From: Chenopodium formosanum
Taxonomy: Eukaryota; Streptophyta; Magnoliopsida; Caryophyllales; Amaranthaceae
Reading direction: 5' to 3'
Length of the DNA stretch: 64,000 bases
Assembly: GCA_024500155.1 (NCBI GenBank)
Contig: CM044869.1
Coordinates: 30,502,501-30,566,500, forward strand
The position numbers were made by a program, and so were the translations under genes. The notes under the pieces are model-generated. The model was not told the origin of the DNA and ran no database searches. It saw nothing but the letters and a program-made list of their open reading frames with translations. Positions 34,269-45,775 of the stretch are shown piece by piece (the stretch's first letter is position 1; each line of letters begins with the position of its first letter).

Positions 34269-36387
34269 TTTGGCTGCTATGAAGCGGCCAATCAAGCTGG
34301 TCTTTTCTTCCTTCTCCATCCGGTAGTGATGAGAATTCTAGAGGGATACCAACTGGGTATCTGGCAACTAGCCCCCAACTCTTGGGTCAACATCTTGGGC
34401 TACGTTGCAGCTTGTGAAATGCTAGAGGTGGATCCCAGCTTTAAGGCATTCGCCTATATGCATTATTTGAGCAAAACCCCCCAATCAAGCAGAGCTGGAT
34501 GGTTCACCCTTACTAGCCATAAGGGTTTCATGATGACGGTGGGGAAGGAGAACAAATTGAAGGATTGGAGGACGAAATTCTATATAGTCTCTTCCGACGA
34601 CTGCCTGCGCAACAAAAGGTGCAACCGGTGGAACCGGGACCCTCATCTCCTTGGTGGAGAGAAAGCTCTGCCGCCTATCCTATGGCAGGCGCAGGAGCAA
34701 ATACTAGATCGAGGCCTTTTTACGGTGGCCGTTTGAACCAATGAAGAGATAGGGGATAAGGAGGTCACCCCGTAGAGCCATATTCCCTGTCATGAGTGGC
34801 TATCTGACGGGACATATTTGGCCCCTTGCGGTCTTTTATTGAGAGGCCGAGAGGTAGTAGGCCGCTTCGCTTTATTTTACTTTGCTGACCTTGATTCTTT
34901 TTTTTAGTTTCTAACTCTTACTTTTTGTGTAGACAAAGCAATGGAGAAGCTCTCGACCACCAAGAAGCTGGCTGCACATTCTGCAATGCATTACCGTTCG
35001 TCCATTTTTGGCAAACGAACTAACGAGGAGCAGCCGTCAGGCGGAGCTCCTAAGGTGAGATACTTTCACTCTATAATTGGATTGAGATTCCTTGAGATCG
35101 CCAGTTTACTAACTTGTGCATTCTATGTAGGATGGTTCGTCCAAACTTTCCTTCCAAACACCTGAACCCGAAGCTTTAAAAGCAGTCGGGTGGTGATATT
35201 GGCACTTCTGGGAAGCCCAAGAAGCACATCGCCCATAAGCCTAGGAAGGCTCATGACGACTCCACCTCCAACAGGACGATTTTGAAGCCGGATGCCCCTA
35301 GGGTATCAAAGAGTGGAAAGCCACTCAATGCTACTATCGACTCAGCAGCAGGCGGAAGCAACGCTGCCCGGGAGGAGGAAGCGGAAGGTATCTTCACTTG
35401 AACCATTTTTCAATGTGGTTGGAATAACGGTCGCCAAAAAGAGCACTAGATCATTTGAAAAGTTTCTTAATTCATGTTTGTTTGATCTGGTAGAGGTTCC
35501 GTAGGGGCCGACTGTCCTACAGCTGGCCAAACAGATGCTAAAAGCGCTTGAGCCGAAAGACAAGGCGTCTGTCTAAGGAGTCGGCTCCCTCAACTTCGAC
35601 GGTATCTTTGCGCTTCTTTGTAAGGTAGGATATTTGTGATTTTTATCCTGAATAATGAGTATAGCCGCTTGATACTGACCATTCTCACTGTTGGCCAAAG
35701 GCAAGCTATGCTGCGCGTGAACGGGCTTAAAAAGCTAATCATCGACAAGTTTAAAGGGTAACAGCCGCTAAAGCTCGGGCCGCCTCCTCCTTATACACTG
35801 CTCAGTTTGAGAAGTTCCAAAATGAACCACTGACACCTTATATGATGTATTCCTAGGCGTCGGCCAATCTGCAAGTCAAGTAGGACTTGGACACAACGAG
35901 GGGGCGAATTTCAAAGCTTCAGAAGGAGGTTCAGGGTCTTAAGGATAAACTGGAGCCCCTCCTAGAGGCAAACAAGAAGGCTGACCTTCGGCAGGGGCAG
36001 GTTGATAAGCTCAAGGGCCAGCTGCAGAACTAAGAGACCCAGCTCAAGTCTAAATACATGTCCTTGGCTAAGGAAGAGAAAAAGGCTCTAGTCAAACAAA
36101 TGATGGAGGACTATGAATCCATCATACGGATGGCTTGGGAATCATTGCAGCTGGGCTCTGACTACCAAATTCGGAAAGCCAAGTTTGATGTAGCCAATGA
36201 TGAGCTTAAAAACTGGCTCATGAAGAAGGCGGAAGAGGAGGCGGCCAAGGGCATCGAGGAATCTAACTCCTCGGATAAGTCGTCCTTGGGGGATGATGAG
36301 GATCTGGAAGAGGATGGGAGCGACAATGAGCAGCTCCATGGGAACAACAAGGATGATGCGGCTGTTAATGCTGAAGACCTCCCCTGA
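34269..36387 (+). pseudogene. Tat E antisense extra ORF, intron-containing (5' part missing)
   Basis: Unknown function. It lies antisense to pol, at the 3' end of Tat E. The first block (PNSWVNILGYVAACEML, then KTPQSSRAGWFTL and KDWRTKFYIV) resembles the putative gypsy-type transposon domain found in plant Tat extra ORFs. A lysine-rich linker, a coiled-coil-like segment (KLQKEVQGLKDKLEPL) and an acidic tail (GDDEDLEEDGSDNEQ) follow; the stop is TGA at 36385-36387. Likely introns: about 34851-34932, 35055-35130 (AAG|GTGAGA...TATGTAG), 35388-35493 (GAAG|GTATCT...GGTAG) and 35625-35700. The intron at 35388 matches position and phase with the one at 63850 in Tat I. Stops at 34734, 34771, 35502, 35572, 35881 and 36031 and a frameshift near 35185 make it a pseudogene. 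Athila A removed the 5' part. Confidence 0.72.
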
Positions 36388-37658
36388 TCCTTTTAAGCTT
36401 TTTAGGTATCTTTCTGCAGCCGGATAGCCAATTATTTTCATTTCCTGCCTATGTATCTTTACCGACCAGGGGAAATTGAGTAAATCAACAATTTCTTCCA
36501 ATTTTACCGGCTAACTCCTCTAGTCGTCCACAGGGACGGCTGTTTTTAAATTGAATAAAGCATCCGGCAATTATGACCGGTTTCGATTATGTTGGTGTCT
36601 TGCTTTAAAAATTTTTTAAAGCTTTTAATTTTTTCAATTTTATTTGATATGCATAGATTTTAACTTGCCTATATACTATGCGATTGTTTGTTTTACCATA
36701 TGTCCTTGCCCTTGGCCGAATGTCGATTGGTTTCAAAAATGAGTTGATTGACTTAGAAATTATTGATACTTTAAAAAGTATGATTGATTTCTAAGTCAAT
36801 CAATCAATATGGTGATTGCCCCAGACCAAGTGATAGACTGCCATTTTGAGCAGACGCATAGGCACTTGAGAGTATCCGGCCAAAGCCCTCAACTATTCGT
36901 TTAGGCACTATTAAGCCGCTAAGTCCTTGAACTTAGCTTATTATTATAATTATAGTTTGTCCACCTGTATTTCCCCAAAGCATAACAGGCGGTGATACGT
37001 AAATAGCGTAGCCTCTAAAATGAAACAATAGCTGCATTCCGTTTGTGTTAGAACAGTTGAAAGACTTGACGCTTTTAAGATTTCAAATTAGATTAAGTCG
37101 AACGGCTACGAGCGTTATCTTAATCCAGACAGATTAGAATTGTAGGGTCATTCGTTTTCGATTTATAGCAATGTACCACCCAAATGGGAGATGCTCTCTT
37201 CGACGAATTTGCCCAAATGGACATCGCCGGTTGTCTGACTCATATTGGAGCAGACGATCGTACTCATGTATGAGCAGACTGCTTTATTTATAAAACATAT
37301 TCGGCCTCCGGCCTCTTTAAGAAAAGTAGTTCGGTCGTCTGCATATTGTGCAGGCGGTGCTTATAAGTATTCGGACCGACTGCTTATGGTGCAGGCGGTC
37401 CTTATTGATGAATTTTACAAAATGCTAAGTGAGTTGGGCCACCTGCATATTGTGCAGGCAGTTCTCACGATCATGGTAGAATGGTTGGGTTTAGGCCGTC
37501 TGCACACTGTGTAGGCGGTACCCTATGATATAATAAAATTTTGAGCTTGGTCCGTCTGCACATTGTACAGGCGGTGCTCTTGAGTGTGAAAATAGACATA
37601 TTCTAGGAAAGAAGGTAGATTTTTCATGAATGAGTTTGAATAAAAAATTTACAAAATT
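36388..37658. other. Convergent spacer between Tat E pol and its extra ORF
   Basis: 1.27 kb between the stop of the plus-strand extra ORF and the stop of the minus-strand integrase. No ORF is supported. It holds a hairpin series (37332-37577) with weaker members from about 37233. Hypervariable tandem repeats in 3' untranslated regions are known for Tat/Ogre elements. Confidence 0.7.
37332..37577 (-). repeat. Series of five GC-rich hairpins
   Basis: Near-palindromes at 37332-37360, 37373-37401, 37438-37464, 37495-37522 and 37549-37577 share the form CCGTCTGCAYATTGTGCAGG followed by CGGT. The clearest is 37373-37401, GGACCGACTGC against GCAGGCGGTCC with one mismatch. Spacing is 41-65 bases and the spacers are unrelated, so only the palindrome is repeated. 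Confidence 0.88.
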
Positions 37659-37714
37659 TCAGAAGTAGTACTTTTTCAAGTTATCTACATTCTAGGTTCT
37701 AGGTAGCTGCCTGC
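37659..37714 (-). pseudogene. Tat E integrase, extreme C-terminus
   Basis: The minus strand reads QLPRT, a stop, then NVDNLKKYYF and a stop (37661-37659). This is the expected end of a Tat integrase. It continues the frame of 39731-39945 across the solo LTR. Confidence 0.85.
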
Positions 37715-39725
37715 TGTAGGCGTCATTCGAAGTGCGCCTACGTTAAAGCATGTGTGAATATGCTTGGCACTCAGAGGAAGTGGAAATTAACATAATACGA
37801 TTAGGGACAAGGAAAGTAGGGAGCCTCCAACAAGTTTTTAAGGAACTTGTAAACCGTTAACGGATCATAAAAGGCAACAACGATTGACCCGTGAAGGTTA
37901 TACCCCATTCATAATCCATGAGATTACTAACTCCATATGGTTCGGAACCACGAAAGGAGGATCGAGGATGATGGTACAAAGTGAGTCATGGAGTCACATT
38001 CGCCCGTATTGGCCTCTACTCGATTCTTATTCTGAAAAGTCATTCTTGCGATCTCAAAGGCATGCAAACAAAGATTCAATTCACTCCAAACTATTATTAG
38101 GCTAAATTGGTTGAATATTAATGCAACATATAAATCTAAAATATTGTGATCACTTGATTTAATAACAAGATTAAAAAGGAACCTAAACCGGTCGTCCAAA
38201 TTATCTTATTAGGCGTGATTTTTAATTACATATTCCCTTTAAACATGCAATATGGTGATCATAAATATAATATAATAAACATTAATATTGGAAGCAATTC
38301 AACAATAAATTTTTAGTCAAATCAAATCTTAATAAACCTAATCATGATACTAGCAACAAGAATAAAAATAAAAGTAATTAAGTGATTAATTACTCACTTT
38401 CCGCGTTTCCTTGAATTGCTACATCATGAATAAACTGTTAGTAACTTTAATAAATATATAAATCAAATTGACACAAATAAAGAAAAAGAGAGTTGATTTG
38501 GTCCAAACCCACATTTAATTATACTTTTCACGCCTTGGTTTAAGGACGGAACCTCGGGCCAAATATATATGGACTCCTTGGAGTGCTTAGGGGAAGTATT
38601 ATGGAAGAATAAGGAGGCTATTGTTTAGGCTAAAGAGGGAGAAGAGAATGATTTTGTGATCAAGATTGTTTATGATTGAAAAAGGGGTAATATGACCTCT
38701 ATTTATAATGAAAAAATAAGGGTCGAAGAATCAAGAAAAGATCGAATTCGAATCGGAATAAAACTCTTGCGATAGACAACAGTTTTTGCGGTTTTTGTTT
38801 TTATCATATCTTTTGATCCAGAAATCGAAAAAAGATAAATAATATGTCGTTGGAAAGCTGTTGAATTCTAATTTCTAATCCAATTATAATAATATTAAAA
38901 TCTACTTTATAAGAAATGATATGGCCGAAATAGTGGGATGGTGTCAGTTTTGGATAGAGTTTGGTATTTCATTCATATCTTTTCCGTTATAGCTCGGAAT
39001 TAATATTATAATATATCATCGGAAATATAATTTCAAGGGATATCCAACCATCTAAGATTTGGATAAAAACTATGAGTCACGAAAATAATATCTGACTATC
39101 TTTGAACATCTTTCAATTCGAATAGAATTAGGACTTTCACAAAGAGGAGTTTTATTCAATTTCAAACTCTTTAATCTTATCTTTTCAAAAAGGATAATTA
39201 AGATCTTTTAGAAAATTATAGAAGCTTCTAATTAATCCTAATTGTTTTAGGAATGGGATTAAATCGTTTGAACCCTGCACATGATCATTGGGTCATAGGT
39301 AAGGTGGGCTTAGGTTCGGTTTGGGCTCATTTTAGTATTCTGACCATAATTATTCGTTATAACTCGAATTTGGGCATATAATATATTGTTGGAAAGATCT
39401 TTTCAATAACTATCCAACTATTCAATCAATTGACCCAGATTATGAACCAAAATAAACTATTCTAAACGTTTCTATAAAAAGGACACGAAATGAATGAGTT
39501 TAAGGGACATGAAATTAATTATTTTGGGTTTAAAGGCACGAAAATAGGAAAATAAGTTATGGTTTGGGGAAATGGGCTAGGAATTGGATTGGTTTATGAA
39601 ATGTATTGGGATTGAATATGGATTTAAGCACTCCAAACATTAAATACTTCACCCGACCAATAATGGCGGTGAATGATTGTTCATCATCGGGTTTGGTTTT
39701 GGGGAGACATTTTTAGGTGTCTACA
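37715..39725 (-). repeat. Solo LTR of an unassigned family (J)
   Basis: 2011 bp. Minus strand begins TGTAGACACCTAAAAATGTC and ends GACGCCTACA, so the ends form the inverted repeat TGTAG/CTACA. It is flanked by CCTGC on both sides (37710-37714 and 39726-39730). ATTATAAATAGAGG on the minus strand (about 38698-38710) is a good TATA box. No coding sequence lies inside, and no second copy occurs in the window, so the parent lineage cannot be named. Confidence 0.92.
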
Positions 39726-39730
39726 CCTGC

Positions 39731-39945
39731 TGTCTGGTGTCTCCAAACGGTAGGTGCTGCCTCTTACTTCTTTATAGACCTTCCCAATTTGGGGTCAACT
39801 TCCCTTGTTCATTCGCCTTACCGACTGCCTCCATTTTCCATAGCACAAAGTCCCCAACCTATAAGGGTCACTTGTGCACTCTCTTGTTTTAGGCTCTAGT
39901 CATTCTCAGACGGTAGATCTCATGCGCAAGGCGACATTGCCCCTG
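39731..39945 (-). pseudogene. Tat E integrase, C-terminal domain
   Basis: Minus strand: VGDFVLWKMEAVGKANEQGK, LTPNWEG, then in a shifted frame YKEVRGSTYRLETPDSR. This is the SH3-like C-terminal part of a Tat integrase. It is bounded on the right by the Athila C insertion (duplication CCCTG at 39941-39945) and on the left by solo LTR J. Confidence 0.82.
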
Positions 39946-41513
39946 TGATGAGTGGCATTTATGCCACTCTTTTATCCTTTTTCTCTAAGGATTCTGCCCT
40001 CATTTGCACTTGTTTGGCCCTTTTTCTAAGCATTTTTACTTAGTTTTGCTTCCTTCTTTCTTTTCTCCTCTATCTTCCCTTTTCTTAGTCTTCTCGCTTT
40101 GTTTTTATTGTGATTTCCATGCTTATGCTTTGTAGGAACCATCGGGATTTTCAAGAGGAGGAAGCTAAGCTCAAGGGAAGCTGAAGGAAGCATGATTCAG
40201 AAGAGGTTCGGCCGAACCTCCTGAAGGTGTGGCCCAACCAAGGTGTGGCCGAACCTGCTCAATGGTTCGGCCGAACGTCGAGGCAAGGACAAGATGCAAT
40301 TTGGAAATTTTGCAAGAGTGGTCGAACCACAGAAGTTCGACCAGACAAGGATCAGGGAGGTTCGACCGAACCTACCCATGGTTCGGCCGAACCTTCCCTT
40401 TGTTCGGTCGGACCTCTCCTTTTTTTAGCTGGCTCTATACGGACTATATAAGTCCCATCTTAGAACGTTTCAACGGGATTTTTTTTGTAGGAACTTAGTA
40501 CTAATTCCATAGAACATTAGCCTAATAGGGAGAGAGAAAAATAGATTGTTATTTAAGTTTCCTTTATTGTATTCAACTTTGCTCAAGTTTTAATCTTTCT
40601 TCAATCAAGCAAGGATCCAAGTTTTAATCTTTCATTAATCCCTTCTTTAGTAATCTCTTCTCCTTTCCTTTAATATTATTTATTTGTTTTATTGTTACTT
40701 ATTTTTGTCAATCTTATTAGTTTATCTAGTTATTATTGATTTCATTGATTTCAATCATGTTTTGTTTTGAGTTTCTTGAGTTTATTGCTAATTTTGATAT
40801 TATGTTTAATCTCCCTTCTCTAGGCTAATCTTTTAGCTAGGGGAAGGGGGTGGAAGATATGATTTGATATTGGATGAATGATGATGGTTGGATTGAACTT
40901 ATGCCATATATTGATGAAAGACATGATTTTTATTAGCTTGGGATTATTGTTACACTCTATTTGATGTTTTCTAGTTTAAATGCATGAAAGTGATTTGAAC
41001 TAGATTAGGATCACCTCTATTTTAATGATTGCATTATTAAAGTGGAGTTTTTATGGATTGTGCTTCTTTATTCTCTTGATTTGATTGTAACTAATAGGAT
41101 GCATGAGAATGATCCTTATTAGTGTAGACCTCTTTCATTGATTTGCCTAGACTATTGCATGAGAATGAATTATTTAGGTAGAACCTTGTGTTCTTTGGCA
41201 TATGTTTCATGATAATCACCATTATTCTCCTCTTTCTAATCATATTGGACACCCCCGTATCCCTAGCGTCATTGTCTATTGATTTTAATCATCATTTTCT
41301 TGCTTACTTGTAGTTTTAGTGTTCTACTCAACAAAACCATTAAAAACAATCCCCTTTTTACTCTTGCATTAGTGATATTTGATGTTGAATTAGCGTGCTT
41401 CCCTAGTGGTTCGACCCTTTACTTGCTACTAACTAGTTTAGTGTAGGTTTAGGTATTATAAATGATTAATTTGGTTAGGGTGGTAGCATAACGACCTGTT
41501 TAACCCGTGATCA
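39946..41513 (+). repeat. 5' LTR of Athila C
   Basis: 1568 bp from TGATGAGTGGCATTTATGCC to AACCCGTGATCA. TATATAAG at 40445-40452. Palindromes of the form GGTTCGRCCGAACC cluster at 40205-40425, just upstream of the TATA box. Confidence 0.95.
40205..40425 (+). repeat. GGTTCGRCCGAACC palindrome cluster in the Athila C 5' LTR
   Basis: Units at about 40206, 40263, 40359, 40380 and 40404 (partial), with half-sites between, such as GTGGCCGAACC. The 3' LTR repeats the cluster at about 52641-52855 with one extra unit and one fewer half-site copy. Confidence 0.88.
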
Positions 41514-41518
41514 AATTT

Positions 41519-41536
41519 TGGTGCCGTTGCCGGGGA
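41519..41536 (+). other. Primer binding site of Athila C (tRNA-Asp type)
   Basis: TGGTGCCGTTGCCGGGGA differs by one base from TGGCGCCGTTGCCGGGGA, the complement of the plant tRNA-Asp 3' end. It starts six bases after the LTR. Confidence 0.88.
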
Positions 41537-41652
41537 AGCGGCTTGTTTAGCGAATATTATTGCTTTTGTTTGAGTAAGTTTGCTTTCTTTTCTTTTTGTT
41601 TTTTTTATTTTATCATCCTTGTCAGTGCTAATTGTTTGCTTAGATTTGGTGA

Positions 41653-43240
41653 ATGCTTAGGAGGTCTCAAGGAGCACCCTCACATCAAATTAACCACGAA
41701 ATCAACCGAACCTTGAGACAAGTCCGTAGGCTTTATCAAGACGAGGGAAGAGGTTTTCGTGATATAGTTGATATTGAGAGTGATACTTACTCTTCAAGTT
41801 CACCACGCGAATCAATGGCGGGACAAGAGAATGATGTTTTGTTTCGTGAGTTCGGAAATCCGGAGGATTATGAGCTCACGGGAGGGATTTTGCTACCTGT
41901 CACGGAAACCAACTTCTCAATCCATCCACAATATACTCGAATGGTCCAATCGGAGCAATTTTCCGGAAGTGCAAGTGAGGACCCTATTGAAAATTTGGAC
42001 CGATTCCTTGAACTGTGCGCAATGATGCAAACCAATGAAGTGAGTCAAGACTACATTCGTATGCACCTTTTCCGGCAATCTCTCACCGGACGAGCAAAGA
42101 AATGGCTAAAGCAAGTAAAGCCTAACACTCTCACAACATGGAGGGAGGTTGTAAAGGCGTTCTTGAAGCGCTTTATCTCCGAAGAGAAGACCGCCGAAAT
42201 GAGAAGGAAAATTGCATCATTTGAGTAAGAGGCCGATGAAACTCTTGGTGAAGCATAGGAGAGATTCAAAGAGTTGGTGCAAGAATGTCCCCACCATGAG
42301 TACAATAAAGGGTTGCTCATGCGGTTTTTCTACGACGGATTGGAGCCCATGTCAAGAGCCAATTTGGATGCGGGGGCGGGTGGTCAATTAATCAAGATCC
42401 CTCAAAATCAAGTTGAAGCCACAATAGAAGAGGTAGCAAGAATTACTCTTGGGGGGCCGAAGAAGAAACGCTCCAAAGAGAGGTGGTATTTACGAATTGG
42501 AGAAAGTTGATCAATTACAACATCAAATTGATCAACTAACAAAAGGGCTTTCTAAGTTGAACACGAGTGTGAATGCAAGTTCAAGTGGTGGAGCAAGCTC
42601 TTCTCAAGTTAACTCTTTCTCTTGTCAAAATTGTGGAGGAACGAACCATGATACATCATATTGTGGAGGTTTAAACCCCGAACATGTAGCGGCATACAAC
42701 ACAAGGCAAGAAGGATTTAGAGGAAGCGGCGGTGGAGTAGCTTGGAGACAACCACCACCTGGGTTTGTACCTCAACCTCAACAATGGAACCAACAAGCTC
42801 AATCTTCCTATAACTCCAACCCTCAATATCAAAATCCACCTCCACCTCAACCCCAAAACCCAAGAGGAAGCTATCCAAGGAACAACCAATACAACAATCA
42901 AACCCAAGCACCTCAAAGAAATCATCAAGAATAAGCACCTCAAGCGGAGCTAACTCATACTCAACTCCTCCAAGCCATGCATGTGCAAATGCAATCTTTT
43001 GGGCAACAAGTGCAAGAGATAAGAGCTCACAACAAGATGGTTGACTCACAACTAGCTCAATTGGCCGAGAGAACTCCTTTTAATTCACCATCCACTCTAC
43101 CCGGACAACCACAACCTAACCCATCCCACATTCCAAAACCCGATACATGCAAGGCGATCACGTTGAGGTCGGGGACTTCCTATGAAGGACCAAATGAAGG
43201 GGATAGTGAGGAAAAGAAGGGAGGAGAGGAGAGTGAATAA
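41653..43240 (+). pseudogene. gag: Athila C gag
   Basis: Starts MLRRSQGAPSHQINHEINRT at 41653. Capsid landmarks: FSGSASEDPIENLDRFLELC, IRMHLFRQSLTGRAKKWL, TTWREVVKAFLKRF and NLDAGAGG. A frameshift near 42470 leads to a coiled region and a CCHC knuckle CQNCGGTNHDTSYC (about 42625), a proline/asparagine/glutamine-rich stretch and QLAQLAERTPF, a short motif common in Athila gag. Stops at 42226, 42256 and 42932 plus the frameshift break it. Confidence 0.88.
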
Positions 43241-44492
43241 AAACAAGGGAGGTGAGAAAGAAAAAGGTGATGAGATAGAAGGAGGTTCGGAGAAGAAGAA
43301 GCTTGACAATGAGAAGACAACTTCAATTCCTAGTGAGGCTAGGAATCTTGATGGACCGGTTCCTTTTCCCGGTCGGCTTACGGAGAGGAAGTTGAATGAC
43401 AAGTTCACAAAATTTCTTAGTGTCATGAAGAATTTGCATATCAACCTCCCTTTTCTTGAAGTTGTGACATTAATGCCATATTACTCCAAGTTCCTCAAGG
43501 ATATTCTCACCAACAAGAGGAAGCTCAATGATGAGCTTATCACCCTTCCACATCAAGTGAGTGCTCTTGTCCAACATAAGATGCCCAAGAAGGAAAAAGA
43601 CCCGAGAAATTTCACTTTGTCGGTGAAAATTGGGAACATGGAAGCTAGGGGCGCCTTAGCCGATCTTGGAGCAAGTGTTAGTTTAATCCCTCTATCCATT
43701 TCTCAAAAACTCAATATAGAGATGATCCCTACAAGGAAGACAATTCAATTGGCCGATCGATCGGTGAAATTACCTTGTGGAGAGCTTGAGGATGTTCCAA
43801 TTCAAGTGGGACACATCTACGTGCCTTGTGACTTCGTAGTGATGGATATGGAGGAGGATGTTAACACTCCTTTGATTTTGGGACGTGAAGCTCTTAAAAC
43901 TTTGGGGGCGGTCATCAATTGCAAGAACAACACCATCACTTGTGAAGTGGCCGATGAAAAGATTGTCTTTGAATTTTCTAAGTTGCTCAAAACCCCCATG
44001 GTTGAAAAATGCTATAGAGTTGATGTTGTGAATGAAGAGCTAGATCGCTTGGGGAGGGTCGTGATGAGGCCTCAAGATCCAATGATAGAAGCCCTTATAT
44101 TCAAAGAAGAGTTCCACTCTCCAGAGGCTAAAGAATTTTTCATGGCAATGGAGGAATCCTCAAAAGAGGAAGTTGAACAACAAGTTGAGACCGAGATTGA
44201 GTCCAAGGAGGAGAAATTGGAAGAGAGTTCTAAGCCTCCTCCCAAGGTAGAACTCAAGCCCCTTCCCCCTTCTTTGAAATATGCTTTTCTTGATAAGGAG
44301 GGAAAATACCCTATTATTGTCAATGCTACCCTAGATGGTCTTAAATTGGAAAAACTTCTTGATGTTTTAAGAAAATATAGGGATGTGATAGGGTATAGCA
44401 TTGATGATATCAAAGGTATTAGCCCTTCTTTGTGCATGCATCGTATTCATAAGATGATCATTCCACCTCTATTGAACCTCAAAGAAGGTTGA
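43182..44492 (+). pseudogene. Athila C protease
   Basis: 436 codons without a stop. A lysine/glutamate-rich linker is followed by conserved LPFLEVVTLMPYYSKFLKDI, the active site ALADLGASVSLIP (Asp codon at 43662; DLGAS is the Athila form of DTGAS), LADRSVKLPCGELEDV and the hydrophobic PLILGREALKTLGA. An acidic region then leads into the RT N-terminus (PLPPSLKYAFLD). The frame differs from gag (upstream) and RT (downstream); the latter shift lies at about 44485. Of all the coding blocks here this is the least damaged. Confidence 0.88.
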
Positions 44493-45400
44493 ACCCCAAC
44501 CTTCAAGAGGTTGTGAAGAAAGAAAATTTGAAACTACGTGAGGCGGGCATCATCTATGCTATCTCCGATAGCAAATGGGTTAGCCCGGTTCATGTAGTTC
44601 CAAAGAAGGGTGGGATGACCATAATCAAGGATGAAAAGGGAGAGGAAATCTCCACCCGTATGGTGACCGGGTGGAGAATGTGCATTGATTATAGGAGATT
44701 GAACAAAAACACCAAGAAAGATCATTTTCCTCTCCCTTTCATGGACCAAATGCTTGAAAGGCTTTCTAACCATGCTTTCTTTTGTTTCTTGGATGGGTAT
44801 TCCGGATTTTTCCAAATCCCTATCCATCCAAGTGATCAAGAGAAAACTACTTTCACATGTCCATATGGGACATTTGCATACCGAAGAATGTCATTCGGAT
44901 TATGCAATGCTCCCTCTACTTTTCAAACATACATGACTTCCATTTTCTCTGAGATGCTTGAAAAAGAAATTAAGGTTTTCATGGATAATTTTAGTGTTGG
45001 TGGCTCGTCTTTTGACACTTGTCTTTTTAACCTTGAAAAAGTTTTGAAAAGGTGTCAAGAGACGAGTTTGGTTTTAAATTGGGAAAAGTGCCATTTTATG
45101 GTCGAGGAGGGCATTGTCCTCGGCCATAAGGTTTCAAAAAATGGCATTGAGGTTGATCCGGCCAAGGTTTCGGTGATTGAAAAGTTGCCCCCTCCTACTT
45201 CCATCACGGGGGTACGGGCTTTTCTTGGGCATGCTGGTTTTTACCAGAGGTTTATCAAAGATTTTTCTTCAATCGCCAAACCTTTGACCGAATTACTCAA
45301 AAAAGAGGTTGTTTTTTACTTCAATGAGGCTTGCCTTGAGGCGTTTCGTAAGCTCATGGAAGCTCTCATTTCTTCTCCCGTTGTGCAAGCTCCGGATTGA
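44489..45400 (+). pseudogene. Athila C reverse transcriptase
   Basis: 304 codons open. Landmarks: LREAGIIYAISDSKWVSPVH, VTGWRMCIDYRRLN, FFCFLDGYSGFFQIPIHPSD, MSFGLCNAPSTFQ and the active site VFMDNFSVGG (44978-45000). The family form is FMDDF, so the second catalytic Asp is replaced by Asn, which would abolish polymerase activity. LVLNWEKCHFMVEEGIVLGH follows, then a stop at 45398. Confidence 0.92.
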
Positions 45401-45775
45401 AACTTGCCTTTTGAGCTAATGTGCGATGCTAGTGACTTTGCAGTAGGTGCCGTTCTTGGTCAAAAGAAATAAGGAAAATCATGTGTCATCTACTACGCAA
45501 GTAGGACTCTAGATGAGGCTAAAAGGAATTACACAACAACGGAGAAAGAGATGTTAGTGGTAGTGTTTGTATTCGATAAGTTTCGATCCTATCTTATATG
45601 CTCAAAAGTTATTGTGTACACGGATCACATTGCGGTGCGGTGTCTCATGACCAAGAAAGAAGCAAAGCCTCGCTTGATCCGTTGGGTTCTCTCTCTCCAA
45701 GACTTTCACATGGAAATGAGGGACAAGAAGGGAGCGGAGAACTATGTAGCGGATCATTTGTCTAGGCTACCATTT
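45401..45775 (+). pseudogene. Athila C RNase H
   Basis: Same frame as RT after the stop at 45398. LPFELMCDASDFAVGAVLGQ carries the first Asp, YTTTEKEMLVVVFVFDKFRSY the Glu, VIVYTDHIAVRCL the next Asp and ENYVADHLSRLP the last. A second stop lies at about 45470 (probably CAA or AAA to TAA). Confidence 0.88.

Noticed and set aside
37332..37577. Possible CRISPR-like array
   Set aside because: Repeats are palindromic but the spacing is irregular (41-65 bases), the genome is a plant and there are no cas genes. It is part of a Tat 3' region.
40197..40498. ORFs over the GGTTCG palindromes
   Set aside because: Open on both strands because of the repeat; they lie in an LTR and start just upstream of the TATA box. 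The equivalent ORFs at 52587-52893 were rejected for the same reason.
41519..41536. tRNA gene fragment
   Set aside because: Only the 18 bases complementary to a tRNA 3' end are present, placed directly after an LTR, so it is a primer binding site.
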